From an uncultured Prevotellaceae bacterium (GTDB lineage Bacteria > Bacteroidota > Bacteroidia > Bacteroidales > Muribaculaceae), in contig ONJX01000002.1 of NCBI GenBank assembly GCA_900318255.1, positions 62,001-126,000 of the forward strand: a stretch of 64,000 nucleotides of DNA. Reading direction: 5' to 3'. Position 1 is the stretch's first letter. Each line of letters begins with the position of its first letter. Under the pieces are notes generated by a model that saw nothing but the letters and a program-made list of their open reading frames with translations, searched no databases and was not told where the DNA came from. The position numbers were made by a program, and so were the translations under genes. Positions 1 to 8,254 of the stretch are shown piece by piece.

Positions 1-317
1 TCGATGAAGTAGAGGTCGGCATCGACGATGTCTTGTGGTCGTTGTCCCGAGAGCACGCGTATGAGCAGCGCCACGATGCCCTTGACGATGATGGCGTCGC
101 TGTCGGCGCGGTAGGTGACCACTCCGTCATGGTATTGCGCGTCGAGCCACAGTCGGCTTTGGCATCCGTCTATCAGGTTGTCGGGCGTCTTGAGGCTCTC
201 GTCGAGCGCGTCGAGCCCGTTGCCCAGCTCAATGATGTAAGCATAGCGGTCCATCCAGTCGTCCATGCCGCTGAACTCGTCGATTATCTCGTCTTGAATT
301 TGGTTTATTTCGGTCAT
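1..317 (-). CDS. sufE: SufE-like Fe-S cluster assembly sulfur acceptor (3' end beyond window)
   Basis: Reading from the ATG at 317 down to base 1 gives about 105 residues with no stop, so the C-terminus lies outside the window. The sequence has the SufE/CsdE signature: an N-terminal helical part, then LIDGCQSRLWL with the presumed persulfide-accepting Cys52, then DSDAIIVKGIVALLIRVLSG. SufE takes sulfur from the cysteine desulfurase SufS and passes it to the SUF scaffold in the cytoplasm. The gene lies 186 bases downstream of ppiD on the same strand but has its own -7 box at 346-353 and is separated by a terminator, so it is probably transcribed alone. Family assignment is firm. The partner sufS is not seen here. 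Confidence 0.88.
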   Translation of the reverse strand, partial: MTEINQIQDEIIDEFSGMDDWMDRYAYIIELGNGLDALDESLKTPDNLIDGCQSRLWLDAQYHDGVVTYRADSDAIIVKGIVALLIRVLSGQRPQDIVDADLYFI

Positions 318-345
318 TATATAATAGTAAGGTGTATAAATCGGT

Positions 346-353
346 CAAAATTA
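346..353 (-). promoter_or_regulatory. Probable -7 promoter box for sufE
   Basis: The minus strand reads TAATTTTG, a match to the Bacteroidales TAnnTTTG -7 element, 28 bases upstream of the sufE ATG. No convincing -33 element was identified. Confidence 0.5.
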
Positions 354-442
354 CTCAAAATTTTGGTTTCTCGCAACATTTTGTTGAAAAAAGTGCCCTC
401 TGGGTGCTGTTGTGTGTTGTTATTCGCCACTATTGAAAAAAC

Positions 443-476
443 CAAGGTGCTGAGTCCTAATGGAGTCAGCACCTTG
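443..476 (-). terminator. Rho-independent terminator of ppiD
   Basis: CAAGGTGCTGA (443-453) pairs perfectly with TCAGCACCTTG (466-476). On the minus strand the stem is followed by GGTTTTTTC. It lies just after the ppiD stop and before sufE. Confidence 0.8.
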
Positions 477-503
477 AAAAATTTAAAAGATTATGTGTGT
501 GTG

Positions 504-2603
504 TTATTGTCTAGCGAACTGCAGGGTATTGTTCAGAATCTTGCGGCTGCTGAACAACATTCCATAGGGGTTAGCGTTCATCTTGCGCTGGTAGAGGCTG
601 GCGATCTCTTGCTTGGGCAGAGGACGTGGAGTGCCCTGCTTGATGACTTTCACAACATAGAGTGCGTTGTCGCCAGCAATCACTTGAATCTTGCCAATGG
701 CGTTCTTGCCCATGCCCACGATTCGTCCTGCCACCTTGAGGTCGCTAATCATGTTAGGCGCACCAGGGATGTAGGTTACTGAGTCGAGAGTAGTGTTGAA
801 CTTTTGTGCGTATGCGTTAAGGTCGGTGGCCTTGAGGCTATTGCACTCCTTGAGCAGAGCTTCGCCTATCTTCTTGTTGAGCAAGTAGGTGGTGAGCTGC
901 TGTTTAACGGTTGGGTCGGTGTAGGGAACGTAGTCTTCATACACGTCTTCAACGGCAGCGGCTATCATGTAGCCGTGTTCCTCGTCCTCTCTGATGTCTG
1001 ACACAGTGCCGGGCTTGTTGTCGAAGGCCCATTTAATGAGGCTTCTAGTGCCGGTGATGCCGCCAGTCATTTGTGTGCCGATGGATGGGTTGCTGCCATC
1101 AACCACACATTCCTGCACGTCATATTTTGCTGCCTTAGCGTTTTTCTTGAAGTCGGCAGCGTTGTTGTTCTTGTCGATATAGGCCTGCAGGTTCTTGCGC
1201 AGGTTGTTGACGGTGGTCTCACTTGGGTCGTTCTCATATCTAGCGCGAGCTACCGAGTAGAGAGTAATGGGAGCCTTGTGCTGAACCACTTGTGCAAACA
1301 CAGCCACGCTTTGGTCGCCTTGAGTCTGCGAGTCGAGCAGGAAGAAAGAGCCGTCGAGGTGGGCAATGATTTTCTCGCGAATGGAGTCTTGGTGGATGAG
1401 ACCATCAACCGAAGGCACCTTGGTTGGGTCAAACTTCTGAACAGCGATGTTCTGGTTTTTGTTACCCACATTGATAGAGTCGATCGACACGCCGCTGCTG
1501 AGCAGTGCAAAGACAGAGTCTTGCATGTGCTTGTTACCAGCCACCTGCACGTAGTTGATGCCTATTGAGTCGGGGCATTGAACCATCTTTGTCACCTTGT
1601 AGATGAAGGTGTTGCGGTCGCGTGGGCCAGTGGGGGTTCTCATCTTCATGCTGTTGATGCCACCGTCGAGCAGCTCGGTGTAGATGGGGTCTTTTTGCTC
1701 AGTGGCTCCCGAGGTGATAACGGTGAGCCTGTCGTTCTTGCTGTTAGCGATGAGCGAGTCGATAAACAGGTGAGTGTCTTTGTTGCTCTTGATGCCCTGG
1801 ATGCCCTCTTGGGCGCTAAAGTCATTGTAGATTTTAGCAATGACGCCGTTAGCCGCCTTCTTGTCGTTGGCCGAGGGGTCGATATCAACCTTGATATAGC
1901 TGATGCGGCGTTTCTCTTGGTCAATCTTGAAGCACTCTTTGTAGAGGTCGTAAGCGGCTTTGATTTCGTCGTCGCTCACTTTGTACTTGTTAGTATATTG
2001 AGCATAGTCAACCTTAGTGTACTCGATATCGTAGGGGGTTTGCTCTTCCTTGAGCATTTGCTCCTCGAGCTTGTTAGGCTTGATGCAAGCCGAGATTGCC
2101 AGACCTAGTTTTGTGCTCTTGAGCTCGGTAGCGATTTCGGGCACACGGTTTTGGCAATAAATCTTTGCTTCGGCCAGCTGTATCTGCTGTGGGTCGTTAG
2201 AGTTGGGGTTAGGGTTGGCGTTTTTGATTTGGTCAAAAGTCTTCTTGTCGATACCAGTCTCTTTAAAGAGCACGTTGAGAATCTCATCGTCGGTAACGCC
2301 AATGCCAGCATCGCTGCACTCTTGAGAGATGAGTGTCTCGCCAATGATTTGCTGCACAGCTTGCTGCTGCAGGGTCTCTCCATCGGTTTTTTGGTCAGGA
2401 TTTTTTTGTTGTATTTTCTCCTGCTCAGCCGACAACTGGGTGATGTCAATGTCCTTGTTCCCTACCTGCACTGCTAGGGTGTCGTTGCCTCTGAAGAGAG
2501 ACATAGGATTGTCGATGGCTGTTAAAATGAAAAGCAACAATGCTCCACCAATAAAGCCCATCAACAATTTGGGTCTTTTTCTAAGTTTTTCTAATACTGC
2601 CAT
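504..2603 (-). CDS. ppiD: PpiD/SurA-like membrane-anchored periplasmic folding factor
   Basis: 699 residues. A short basic cytoplasmic N-terminus (MAVLEKLRKRPKLL) is followed by one membrane segment at about residues 13-30, so the bulk is periplasmic. Residues ~40-200 fit the SurA_N_3 chaperone arm (LAVQVGNKDID, then QQQAVQQIIGETLI). The middle and C-terminal parts match the layout of Bacteroidetes peptidylprolyl isomerases (RSLIKWAFDNKPGTVSDI near residue 530), but the classic parvulin active-site signature is not obvious, so the protein may act mainly as a chaperone. By family it would assist folding of outer-membrane and exported proteins. It has its own promoter (2661-2668) and terminator. 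Confidence 0.85.
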   Translation of the reverse strand: MAVLEKLRKRPKLLMGFIGGALLLFILTAIDNPMSLFRGNDTLAVQVGNKDIDITQLSAEQEKIQQKNPDQKTDGETLQQQAVQQIIGETLISQECSDAGIGVTDDEILNVLFKETGIDKKTFDQIKNANPNPNSNDPQQIQLAEAKIYCQNRVPEIATELKSTKLGLAISACIKPNKLEEQMLKEEQTPYDIEYTKVDYAQYTNKYKVSDDEIKAAYDLYKECFKIDQEKRRISYIKVDIDPSANDKKAANGVIAKIYNDFSAQEGIQGIKSNKDTHLFIDSLIANSKNDRLTVITSGATEQKDPIYTELLDGGINSMKMRTPTGPRDRNTFIYKVTKMVQCPDSIGINYVQVAGNKHMQDSVFALLSSGVSIDSINVGNKNQNIAVQKFDPTKVPSVDGLIHQDSIREKIIAHLDGSFFLLDSQTQGDQSVAVFAQVVQHKAPITLYSVARARYENDPSETTVNNLRKNLQAYIDKNNNAADFKKNAKAAKYDVQECVVDGSNPSIGTQMTGGITGTRSLIKWAFDNKPGTVSDIREDEEHGYMIAAAVEDVYEDYVPYTDPTVKQQLTTYLLNKKIGEALLKECNSLKATDLNAYAQKFNTTLDSVTYIPGAPNMISDLKVAGRIVGMGKNAIGKIQVIAGDNALYVVKVIKQGTPRPLPKQEIASLYQRKMNANPYGMLFSSRKILNNTLQFARQ

Positions 2604-2660
2604 TATTGTTATTTTTTATGTTTTTGTTTTTCAAAAATAGTTGTTTTCGAAAATAGCACG

Positions 2661-2668
2661 CAAAGATA
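2661..2668 (-). promoter_or_regulatory. Probable -7 promoter box for ppiD
   Basis: The minus strand reads TATCTTTG, a TAnnTTTG match, 57 bases upstream of the ppiD start. Confidence 0.55.
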
Positions 2669-2837
2669 GACATTTTTTGTTTAACGACAAAAAAATGATA
2701 CGTTTTTGTTGCAAAATAGTGTGCAACTTGTCGTTTTGCATAGGAGTTGAGGCCGCTCAGGCCAGTGTTTTGCGAAAAAATAATGGAAGCCGCTGTGCTG
2801 TGATTTTTTAATGTAGTTTCAGGCAATGACGATGGCA

Positions 2838-2845
2838 TAATTTTG
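2838..2845 (+). promoter_or_regulatory. Probable -7 promoter box for the capsid-like gene pair
   Basis: TAATTTTG matches TAnnTTTG. It overlaps the TTG at 2843 that would otherwise allow an extended reading frame, which supports ATG 2897 as the true start. Confidence 0.5.
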
Positions 2846-2896
2846 CAGCGTGATTTTCAACAACCCCAATCTGTTAACCTTAAATTTTTCTTTGAG

Positions 2897-3310
2897 ATGA
2901 ACACTAACAACATTATTGATGAAAATGATGCCATTGTTACTGGCCAGGAGACCGGCAACGGGCAAGAGGCAGCGGCATGCCCCCAGCAAGATGACGCCGC
3001 TGCCGAGCAGCCACAGGCTGCCGACGAGGTGCAGCAGCTGCTCGAGAAGCTGGGAGTGAGCGAGAGCATTGCTGCCTCGGCAAGGGTGATAGTGCAGTCG
3101 TTGCGCGAAGGCAGCGCCACGAGCGAGAGCCTCGTGAGGATGGTGGTGCAATCGCTGCGCCATGACGAGGAGCTGAAGAATGCCGAGACGCAAGGCTACC
3201 TGCGTGGCCGCAACGAGGTGATAGCTGCTGCCACCACCCCGCCTGGCGACAAGTCGCCCCGCCCGCTCAACTTTCCCATCTACACCAAGCGAAGCTTTTG
3301 GGACAAGTAG
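2897..3310 (+). CDS. Unrecognised small acidic protein paired with a capsid-like gene
   Basis: 137 residues from ATG 2897. The N-terminal third is acidic, Gln/Ala-rich and probably disordered. Residues ~45-115 are predicted helical (LLEKLGVSESIAAS, then SLVRMVVQSLRHDEELKNAE). The tail is basic and aromatic (NFPIYTKRSFWDK). I recognise no family. It sits directly upstream of the capsid-like gene, the place where phages usually encode a scaffold or prohead protease, and its small acidic helical make-up would suit a scaffold. That is positional inference only. It has its own -7 box and is not linked to ppiD, which is divergent. Confidence 0.7.
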   Translation: MNTNNIIDENDAIVTGQETGNGQEAAACPQQDDAAAEQPQAADEVQQLLEKLGVSESIAASARVIVQSLREGSATSESLVRMVVQSLRHDEELKNAETQGYLRGRNEVIAAATTPPGDKSPRPLNFPIYTKRSFWDK

Positions 3311-3340
3311 AGAAAGCTGCCGTCGAGGCGTGCTACACTC

Positions 3341-3385
3341 TCTAGAAATTCTAGACCTTCTAGATTTTCTAGACCTTCTAGAGTC
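3341..3385. repeat. 9-bp TCTAGA tandem array (5 units)
   Basis: Five consecutive 9-mers begin with TCTAGA: TCTAGAAAT, TCTAGACCT, TCTAGATTT, TCTAGACCT, TCTAGAGTC. Similar arrays occur near 6059, 24967 and 50074. Confidence 0.85.
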
Positions 3386-3427
3386 TTCTTTTCACTAATC
3401 ACAAAAATTTTTAAAACACAATTAACC

Positions 3428-4813
3428 ATGATTATCAAGAAATTCATCATGCGTGCCATTGCTGTGCGCAACTGGTTCAGGAAGAACCGCAAGCTACTGA
3501 TGTTGCTGCTTGCTATTGTGATAATGCTAATTTTGGGAGGCTGCCTTGCCTCGCCCACTCAGGCCGCTCTCGCGGTGGTGGTGGCTGGTGTGGCTGGTGG
3601 CAAGCACATCGACGATGAGCCTCTCACCACCGACCTCACGCGAGGTGCCTCGCCCGAGCTGCTGCTCAACGAGATTGACCAGCAGATCGTGAAAATTCGT
3701 CCCATGGCCACCCCCATCGACCAGCTCTCGCGCTGTGCTGGCTCGAAGCATGTGGGGAGCATGATCGTCGATTATTATAACGTAGATACCAAGCCCACCA
3801 CTGCCGAGGTGGCTACCGAATATGTGGAGCCCGCCGCAAGTAGTGCCACGGCCGACGACACCCGCATCACGCTGAGCACCAGTAACGACGAGATGTTTGA
3901 CGTGTCCGACACCATCCTCGTGCAGGGCGTCTATGGCTACGATGCCAGCGGCACCAAGCAGAGCAACGAGGAGCTGGTGCTTTATGTGGTGTCGCGCGAC
4001 GACAACAACGGCATGAAGGTGCAGGCTGTCAACGGCAAGAAGATTGGCGACGTGGAGGGCTGTGTGCCCTCGATTGATGAAGGCACGCCACTGATTCGCA
4101 TGGGGCGCGCCGCCACCGAGCTCGATGTGATGTCACCGCAGTTTGAAGCTCTGCCACAAAAGGCTCAGCAATACTGCCAAATCTTTAAGATGCAGGTGGA
4201 ACAGAGCACTTTGCAGAAACTCTCTAACAAGGAGGTGCCCTGGACCATGAACGACCAGGAGGAGGCCGCCATCTACGACATGCGCCTGGGCATGGAGAAG
4301 TCGTTCCTCTTTGGTGTGAAAGGCAAGATTTGGGACAGTGCTAAGAAGGAGCACGTGATGCTCACTGGCGGCATCTGGAAGCAGGCCGGCAAGGAGTTCT
4401 TCTATAATGCTCAGAGCATGAACCAGGAGTCGATTATCGACATGATGCGCCGTGCCTTCACGGGCAATGCTGGCAGCAAGCGCAAGATTCTCATTGGCGG
4501 CTCGGAGCTCATTGGCACCATCAACAAGCTCGACTACCAGCGTGTGATCACCGCCAGTGACACCGTCACCAAGTGGGGCATCGACTTCACCGAGCTCAGG
4601 TCGAAGTTTGGCACCCTCTATGTGCTGCTTAGCGAGGTCTTTGACGAGTGTGGCATGGCAGCCAACGGCATGATTATCGACCCCGAATACTTGCAGAAGT
4701 ATGTGCACCAGCCCTTCAGTGCCGAGACCCTCAACCTCAAGGCCAGCGGAGTGCGCAATGTCGATGCCACTGTGCTCACCGAGACTAGCTGCCTTGTGCT
4801 GCGCTACCCCTAG
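3428..4813 (+). CDS. Phage major-capsid-like protein (SU10/DUF5309 type) with hydrophobic N-terminus
   Basis: 461 residues. From about residue 65 it resembles HK97-fold capsid proteins of the SU10/DUF5309 type: LTTDLTRGASPELLLNEID, an I-R-P-M-A-T-P-I-D-Q-L-S-R motif near residue 98, a long central helix around residue 285 (MRLGMEKSFLFG), GGSELIGTINKLDYQ near 358, SKFGTLYVL near 396, and a strand-rich end (TETSCLVLRYP). Ahead of this is an addition unusual for a capsid: a basic segment (NWFRKNRKLL) and a hydrophobic stretch at 23-37 ending LGGC39, which reads as a membrane anchor or lipobox. No terminase, portal, tail or integrase gene is nearby. Possibilities are a domesticated shell protein or a prophage relic. 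Capsid similarity is from memory of the family, not from a search. Confidence 0.6.
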   Translation: MIIKKFIMRAIAVRNWFRKNRKLLMLLLAIVIMLILGGCLASPTQAALAVVVAGVAGGKHIDDEPLTTDLTRGASPELLLNEIDQQIVKIRPMATPIDQLSRCAGSKHVGSMIVDYYNVDTKPTTAEVATEYVEPAASSATADDTRITLSTSNDEMFDVSDTILVQGVYGYDASGTKQSNEELVLYVVSRDDNNGMKVQAVNGKKIGDVEGCVPSIDEGTPLIRMGRAATELDVMSPQFEALPQKAQQYCQIFKMQVEQSTLQKLSNKEVPWTMNDQEEAAIYDMRLGMEKSFLFGVKGKIWDSAKKEHVMLTGGIWKQAGKEFFYNAQSMNQESIIDMMRRAFTGNAGSKRKILIGGSELIGTINKLDYQRVITASDTVTKWGIDFTELRSKFGTLYVLLSEVFDECGMAANGMIIDPEYLQKYVHQPFSAETLNLKASGVRNVDATVLTETSCLVLRYP

Positions 4814-4877
4814 GCCCACATGCGCATCATCCGAGCTTGACGCTCCAGTGGCGATGAGCAGCGGCTAAAATCTGCTT

Positions 4878-5018
4878 TTGAGTCCACTTTTTAAAAAACG
4901 GCGAATTATTCGAATTGAACTAATTTTTTTTGCTGCTGAAAATCAGTGTTTTTACTTCCTTTATTGCTTGTTTTTGGGACTATAGACTCAAAATATGGGC
5001 TTTTTTAAGTGGACTCAA
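4878..5018. mobile_element. MITE-like element, copy 1
   Basis: About 141 bp bounded by inverted ends: TTGAGTCCACTT at 4878 and its complement AAGTGGACTCAA ending at 5018. The AT-rich interior has no ORF. A second copy with about 80% similarity by eye lies at 39399-39542, including the internal words GGCGAATTAT and GCTTGTTTTTGGGAC. A non-autonomous element mobilised by a transposase encoded elsewhere fits best. Confidence 0.75.
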
Positions 5019-5030
5019 TCCTTGTTTTGA

Positions 5031-5077
5031 AAATGGGCATCTCCCGGTTGTCGTCAAGTTGCGGGAGATGCCCATTT
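5031..5077. terminator. Strong hairpin, likely terminator
   Basis: AAATGGGCATCTCCCG (5031-5046) pairs perfectly with CGGGAGATGCCCATTT (5062-5077), followed by TTCTTTT. It lies between the capsid-like gene and the efflux transporter, directly after the MITE. The remaining sequence of the 4814-5134 gap shows no gene. Confidence 0.7.
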
Positions 5078-5134
5078 CTTTTGATGAAAAATTTGGTGGT
5101 GTCAAATTTTTTTTTGAAATTTGTCCCACAAAAA

Positions 5135-6025
5135 ATGACACGCGAACGTAAAATACAGCAGGTCACCCTAGTGGGATGCCTGGGCAATGTGGTGCTGATG
5201 GTGTGCAAGCTCGTTGCTGGCGTTGTGGGGCACAGCGCGGCGATGATTGCCGATGCTATACACTCGCTGTCGGACTTCGTGACCGATGTGATAGTGCTCG
5301 CCTTTGTGAGTGTGAGCGCTAAGCCACAGGACAAGTCGCACGATTATGGGCATGGCAAGTTTGAGACCATAGCCACGTTCTTCATTGGCATAGCACTGGT
5401 TGCGGCAGCCGCAGGCATCATAATCTCGGGAGTGGTGAGCCTGGTAGATTGGGTTCAAGGTGCTGCTATTGAGGCACCAGGCAAGATGGCGCTGTGGGCT
5501 GCATTGCTCTCGATAGCTGTAAAGGAGGTGCTCTATCAATACACTGTCCATTACGGCAAGAAGCTCAACTCGCAAGCCGTGATTGCTAACGCATGGCATC
5601 ATCGCAGCGACGCCCTGTCGTCGGTGGCGGCGGCCATAGGCATTGGCGGGGCCATTCTCCTTGGCGACCGCTGGACTGTGCTCGACCCACTGGCGTCGGT
5701 GTTGGTGGGACTGGTGCTGATGAAGGTGGCGGTGGGACTGCTGCGCACTAGCATTAACGAGCTAACCGAGAGCTCGCTGCCGCAAGATACCGAGCGCGAG
5801 ATAGAGGAGATTATCACGTCTTTTCCTGAGATTACTGAGCCTCACCACCTGCGCACCCGTCGCATAGGCACACGCATTGCCATCGAGGCTCACATGCGCA
5901 TGGATGGTGCCATGACGCTGCAAGCCTCGCACGACTTGGCCACCCAGGTCGAGAAAAAACTCCAGGAGCGCTTTGGTGCCGACACCCACATCACCCTGCA
6001 TGTGGAGCCAGCTCATAGCTCATAG
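5135..6025 (+). CDS. Cation diffusion facilitator (CDF) family metal efflux transporter
   Basis: 296 residues from ATG 5135. An in-frame extension to 5009 would run through the MITE end and the hairpin, so it is rejected. Six membrane segments are expected. The metal-site motifs are visible: ADAIHSLSDFVTD (Asp40, His43, Asp47, Asp51) and HHRSD near residues 153-157, plus a YGHGKFE loop. The C-terminal ~85 residues form the cytoplasmic CDF domain (HHLRTRRIGTRIAIEAHMRMD). By family it exports a divalent metal such as Zn2+, Co2+, Fe2+ or Mn2+ in exchange for protons; the metal cannot be told from sequence. The last codons (AHSS-stop) lie inside a CATAGCT repeat array. Confidence 0.9.
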   Translation: MTRERKIQQVTLVGCLGNVVLMVCKLVAGVVGHSAAMIADAIHSLSDFVTDVIVLAFVSVSAKPQDKSHDYGHGKFETIATFFIGIALVAAAAGIIISGVVSLVDWVQGAAIEAPGKMALWAALLSIAVKEVLYQYTVHYGKKLNSQAVIANAWHHRSDALSSVAAAIGIGGAILLGDRWTVLDPLASVLVGLVLMKVAVGLLRTSINELTESSLPQDTEREIEEIITSFPEITEPHHLRTRRIGTRIAIEAHMRMDGAMTLQASHDLATQVEKKLQERFGADTHITLHVEPAHSS

Positions 6026-6034
6026 CTCATAGCT
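6014..6034. repeat. 7-bp array, word CATAGCT (3 units)
   Basis: Three exact CATAGCT units at 6014, 6021 and 6028. The CDF stop codon (6023-6025) lies inside the array. Confidence 0.85.
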
Positions 6035-6058
6035 GACAAGGCAGTAGTTCATAGTTTT

Positions 6059-6199
6059 CTAGAGATTCTAGAACATCTAGCGCTCCTTAACGGACAAGGC
6101 ACGCCTTGTCCCTACCAGCCCTTAAAACTTCTTCCTTTTTCACTTAAATAAAATCACTGTCTTCCATAAACCATAAACGATAAACTATAAACGATAAAT
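6059..6199. repeat. Composite intergenic repeat (TCTAGA units, palindrome, ATAAACG heptads)
   Basis: In order: TCTAGA 9-mers (6059-6084), the 20-bp palindrome GGACAAGGC-AC-GCCTTGTCC (6092-6111), part of the conserved block (TCACTGTCTTCCATAAACC near 6155), and heptads ATAAACC, ATAAACG, ATAAACT, ATAAACG (6166-6193). The 6026-6322 gap contains nothing else apart from the -7 box of the next gene. Confidence 0.8.
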
Positions 6200-6310
6200 A
6201 GTTTCCCGTTCTTCTATTAAATAAGCATATTCTTCTATGTGATAGTTCCCTTTTGTCTAATTGGTGTGGAGATTCTTGTAAAAATGTGATATTTTTGCAA
6301 GAAAAATGAC

Positions 6311-6318
6311 TAACTTTG
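6311..6318 (+). promoter_or_regulatory. -7 promoter box immediately before the histidine kinase
   Basis: TAACTTTG, a perfect TAnnTTTG match, only four bases before ATG 6323. Transcription would start at or beside the start codon. Confidence 0.55.
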
Positions 6319-6322
6319 CACT

Positions 6323-7402
6323 ATGGGTAAGAAAATCACATTTACTCGCGCATCTCTCATTCATGTGTTGTGCTGGGGACTGATATTGGCATTTCCGCTG
6401 TTTCTGTTCCGGCAGGACGACACCATGACCGACATGCTGCGCCATTACCTGCGGTCGCTCGGTGGCACGTTAAGCTACATGATAATCTTCTACCTGAACT
6501 ATTGCTACTTTGTGCCCAAGCTGCTTTTTGAGAACAAGCGCAAGAGCTTTGTAATCTATAACCTGCTCGCCATCTTCTTGCTGGTGGTCACCATGACGTA
6601 TTGGTGGCACTTGATGGGTGAGATTTTTCCTAACTCTAATCCCCGGCCCCAGGTCTTTAATGCGCCGCCGCGGTGGACGCGCTTTGTGCAGATGTCGTTC
6701 ATGCTGATTCTTGTGATAGGCCTCAGCGTGGCCATTCGCATGAGTCAGCGGTGGCATAAGCTGCAAGAGGCTAAGAATGAGGCCGAGCGCATCCGCAGCG
6801 ATGCCGAGCTCAAGAACCTGCGCAACCAGCTTAACCCGCATTTCCTTCTCAACACGCTCAACAATATCTATGCCCTCATCGCCTTCGACCCCGAGAAGGC
6901 ACAGGTGGCGGTGGGCGAGCTGAGCAAACTGCTGCGTCATGCCCTCTATGACAACCAGAAGCACTTTGTGCCACTCTATAAAGAGGTGGAGTTTATCGAG
7001 AATTATATCAGCCTGATGAAGATGCGCGTTACTAACCATGTGAAGATAAGCACCAACATCGACATCGACGAGGATGATGCCACGCCCATCGCGCCGCTCA
7101 TCTTCATCTCACTCATCGAGAACGCCTTCAAGCATGGCGTCTCGCAGGCAGGAGAGGGAGAGATAAGCATCACTATCACCAATAAGGACGACCAGATAAT
7201 GTGCGAGATCATAAACACTAACCACCCCAAGCGCGACAACGACAAGAGTGGCTCAGGGATAGGCCTGGAGCAGGTGGCCAAGCGCCTGGAACTCATGTAT
7301 CATGACCACTACACCTGGGAAAAAGGTTTAGACACCACTACCAATAAATATTTCTCTAAAATAGTGTTACACAACACGAAAAGCGTGGAACGTGGAACGT
7401 AG
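6323..7402 (+). CDS. LytS/YehU-type sensor histidine kinase
   Basis: 359 residues. Four membrane segments in the first ~150 residues are followed by a coiled linker (KLQEAKNEAERIRSDAELK) and the His_kinase domain. The H box NQLNPHFLLNTLNN puts the phosphoacceptor near His174. The N box (LIENAFKHGVS) is near 265 and the glycine box (GSGIGLEQVAKRL) near 312. No separate sensor domain is visible, so the membrane part probably senses the signal. It would phosphorylate the LytTR regulator 128 bases downstream. The last residues (VERGT) and the stop fall inside a 7-bp repeat array. Confidence 0.92.
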   Translation: MGKKITFTRASLIHVLCWGLILAFPLFLFRQDDTMTDMLRHYLRSLGGTLSYMIIFYLNYCYFVPKLLFENKRKSFVIYNLLAIFLLVVTMTYWWHLMGEIFPNSNPRPQVFNAPPRWTRFVQMSFMLILVIGLSVAIRMSQRWHKLQEAKNEAERIRSDAELKNLRNQLNPHFLLNTLNNIYALIAFDPEKAQVAVGELSKLLRHALYDNQKHFVPLYKEVEFIENYISLMKMRVTNHVKISTNIDIDEDDATPIAPLIFISLIENAFKHGVSQAGEGEISITITNKDDQIMCEIINTNHPKRDNDKSGSGIGLEQVAKRLELMYHDHYTWEKGLDTTTNKYFSKIVLHNTKSVERGT

Positions 7403-7436
7403 ATCGGGGATCGGAGATCGGAGATCGAGGATCGGT
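7385..7436. repeat. 7-bp array, GTGGAAC/GGAGATC words (about 7 units)
   Basis: Units read GTGGAAC, GTGGAAC, GTAGATC, GGGGATC, GGAGATC, GGAGATC, GAGGATC, then GG. The array begins inside the kinase gene and covers its stop codon (7400-7402). Confidence 0.85.
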
Positions 7437-7522
7437 TTATGGAAGGCAGTGATGAGATTATGGGCTGACAAGCACGTCTTGTCCTTACTTAACACTTAAC
7501 ATTTAACACTTAACACTTATAA
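7435..7522. repeat. Composite intergenic repeat, inverted orientation
   Basis: GGTTTATGGAAGGCAGTGAT followed by GAGATTATGGGC (7435-7466) is the reverse complement of the conserved block seen at 18388, 18841 and 46147. A degenerate palindrome follows (TGACAAGCACGTCTTGTCC), then CTTAACA-type heptads (7488-7522). Confidence 0.8.
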
Positions 7523-7529
7523 TGGAGCT

Positions 7530-8237
7530 ATGATAATAAAGTGCGCAATAATTGATGATGAGCCGCTGGCAGTGGAGCTGCTGGTGAGCTATGTGAACAA
7601 AATCCCATTCATGGAGCTGCATGGCAAGTACTCCAATGCCGTTGACGCCATGAAAGGCATTGCCGAGGACCCGGTGGATGTGGTGTTTCTCGACATACAG
7701 ATGCCCGAGCTTAATGGGCTGGAACTGTCGAAAATGCTCCCTGAGGCCACACGAGTGGTGTTCACCACAGCATTTGAGCAGTATGCTATCGACGGCTACC
7801 GCATCAACGCTCTCGACTACTTGCTCAAGCCCATCTCCTATCCCGAGTTTCTGGAGGCTTGCAACAAGGCGCTGCAGTGGTTCACCATGGTGCAGCAGGC
7901 CGAGGAGACCAAAGAACCAGAAGCAACCAGCATCTTCGTCAAGAGTGAATATAAGCTGCTGCAAATCGAGCTCGACGACATCCGCTACATCGAGGGCTTG
8001 AAGGACTATGTGAAAATCTACACCGAGCAGTCGCCTCACCCCATCCTCTCGCTCATGAACATGAAGGCGATGGAGCAGATGCTGCCCGCATCACGTTTTA
8101 TCAGGGTTCACCGCTCCTATATCGTGCAGAAGAGCAAAATCAAGGAAATCGACCGCAACCGCATCGTCTTTGGCGACGTGTATATCCCCATTGGCGACAG
8201 CTACAAGCAGGCCTTTCAGGACTTCCTGGGGCGATAA
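7530..8237 (+). CDS. LytTR-family response regulator
   Basis: 235 residues. An N-terminal receiver domain (CAIIDDEPLA, VVFLDIQMPELNG with phosphoacceptor Asp55, LLKPIS with the conserved Lys near 104) is followed by a LytTR DNA-binding domain at about 134-235 (IEGLKDYVKIYTEQ, RVHRSYIVQ, IPIGDSYKQAF). It pairs with the LytS-type kinase upstream. LytTR regulators bind direct repeats upstream of target operons. The tandem-repeat protein 17 bases downstream is probably cotranscribed. Confidence 0.93.
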   Translation: MIIKCAIIDDEPLAVELLVSYVNKIPFMELHGKYSNAVDAMKGIAEDPVDVVFLDIQMPELNGLELSKMLPEATRVVFTTAFEQYAIDGYRINALDYLLKPISYPEFLEACNKALQWFTMVQQAEETKEPEATSIFVKSEYKLLQIELDDIRYIEGLKDYVKIYTEQSPHPILSLMNMKAMEQMLPASRFIRVHRSYIVQKSKIKEIDRNRIVFGDVYIPIGDSYKQAFQDFLGR

Positions 8238-8254
8238 CCCACCTAGAGTCTGAA

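Noticed and set aside
5009-5134. 42-codon N-terminal extension of the CDF transporter
   Set aside because: It would translate the MITE end and a terminator hairpin; the family start is at 5135.
2897-6025. Complete prophage
   Set aside because: Only a capsid-like gene and one small neighbour; no terminase, portal, tail, lysis or integrase gene, and chromosomal genes lie on both sides.
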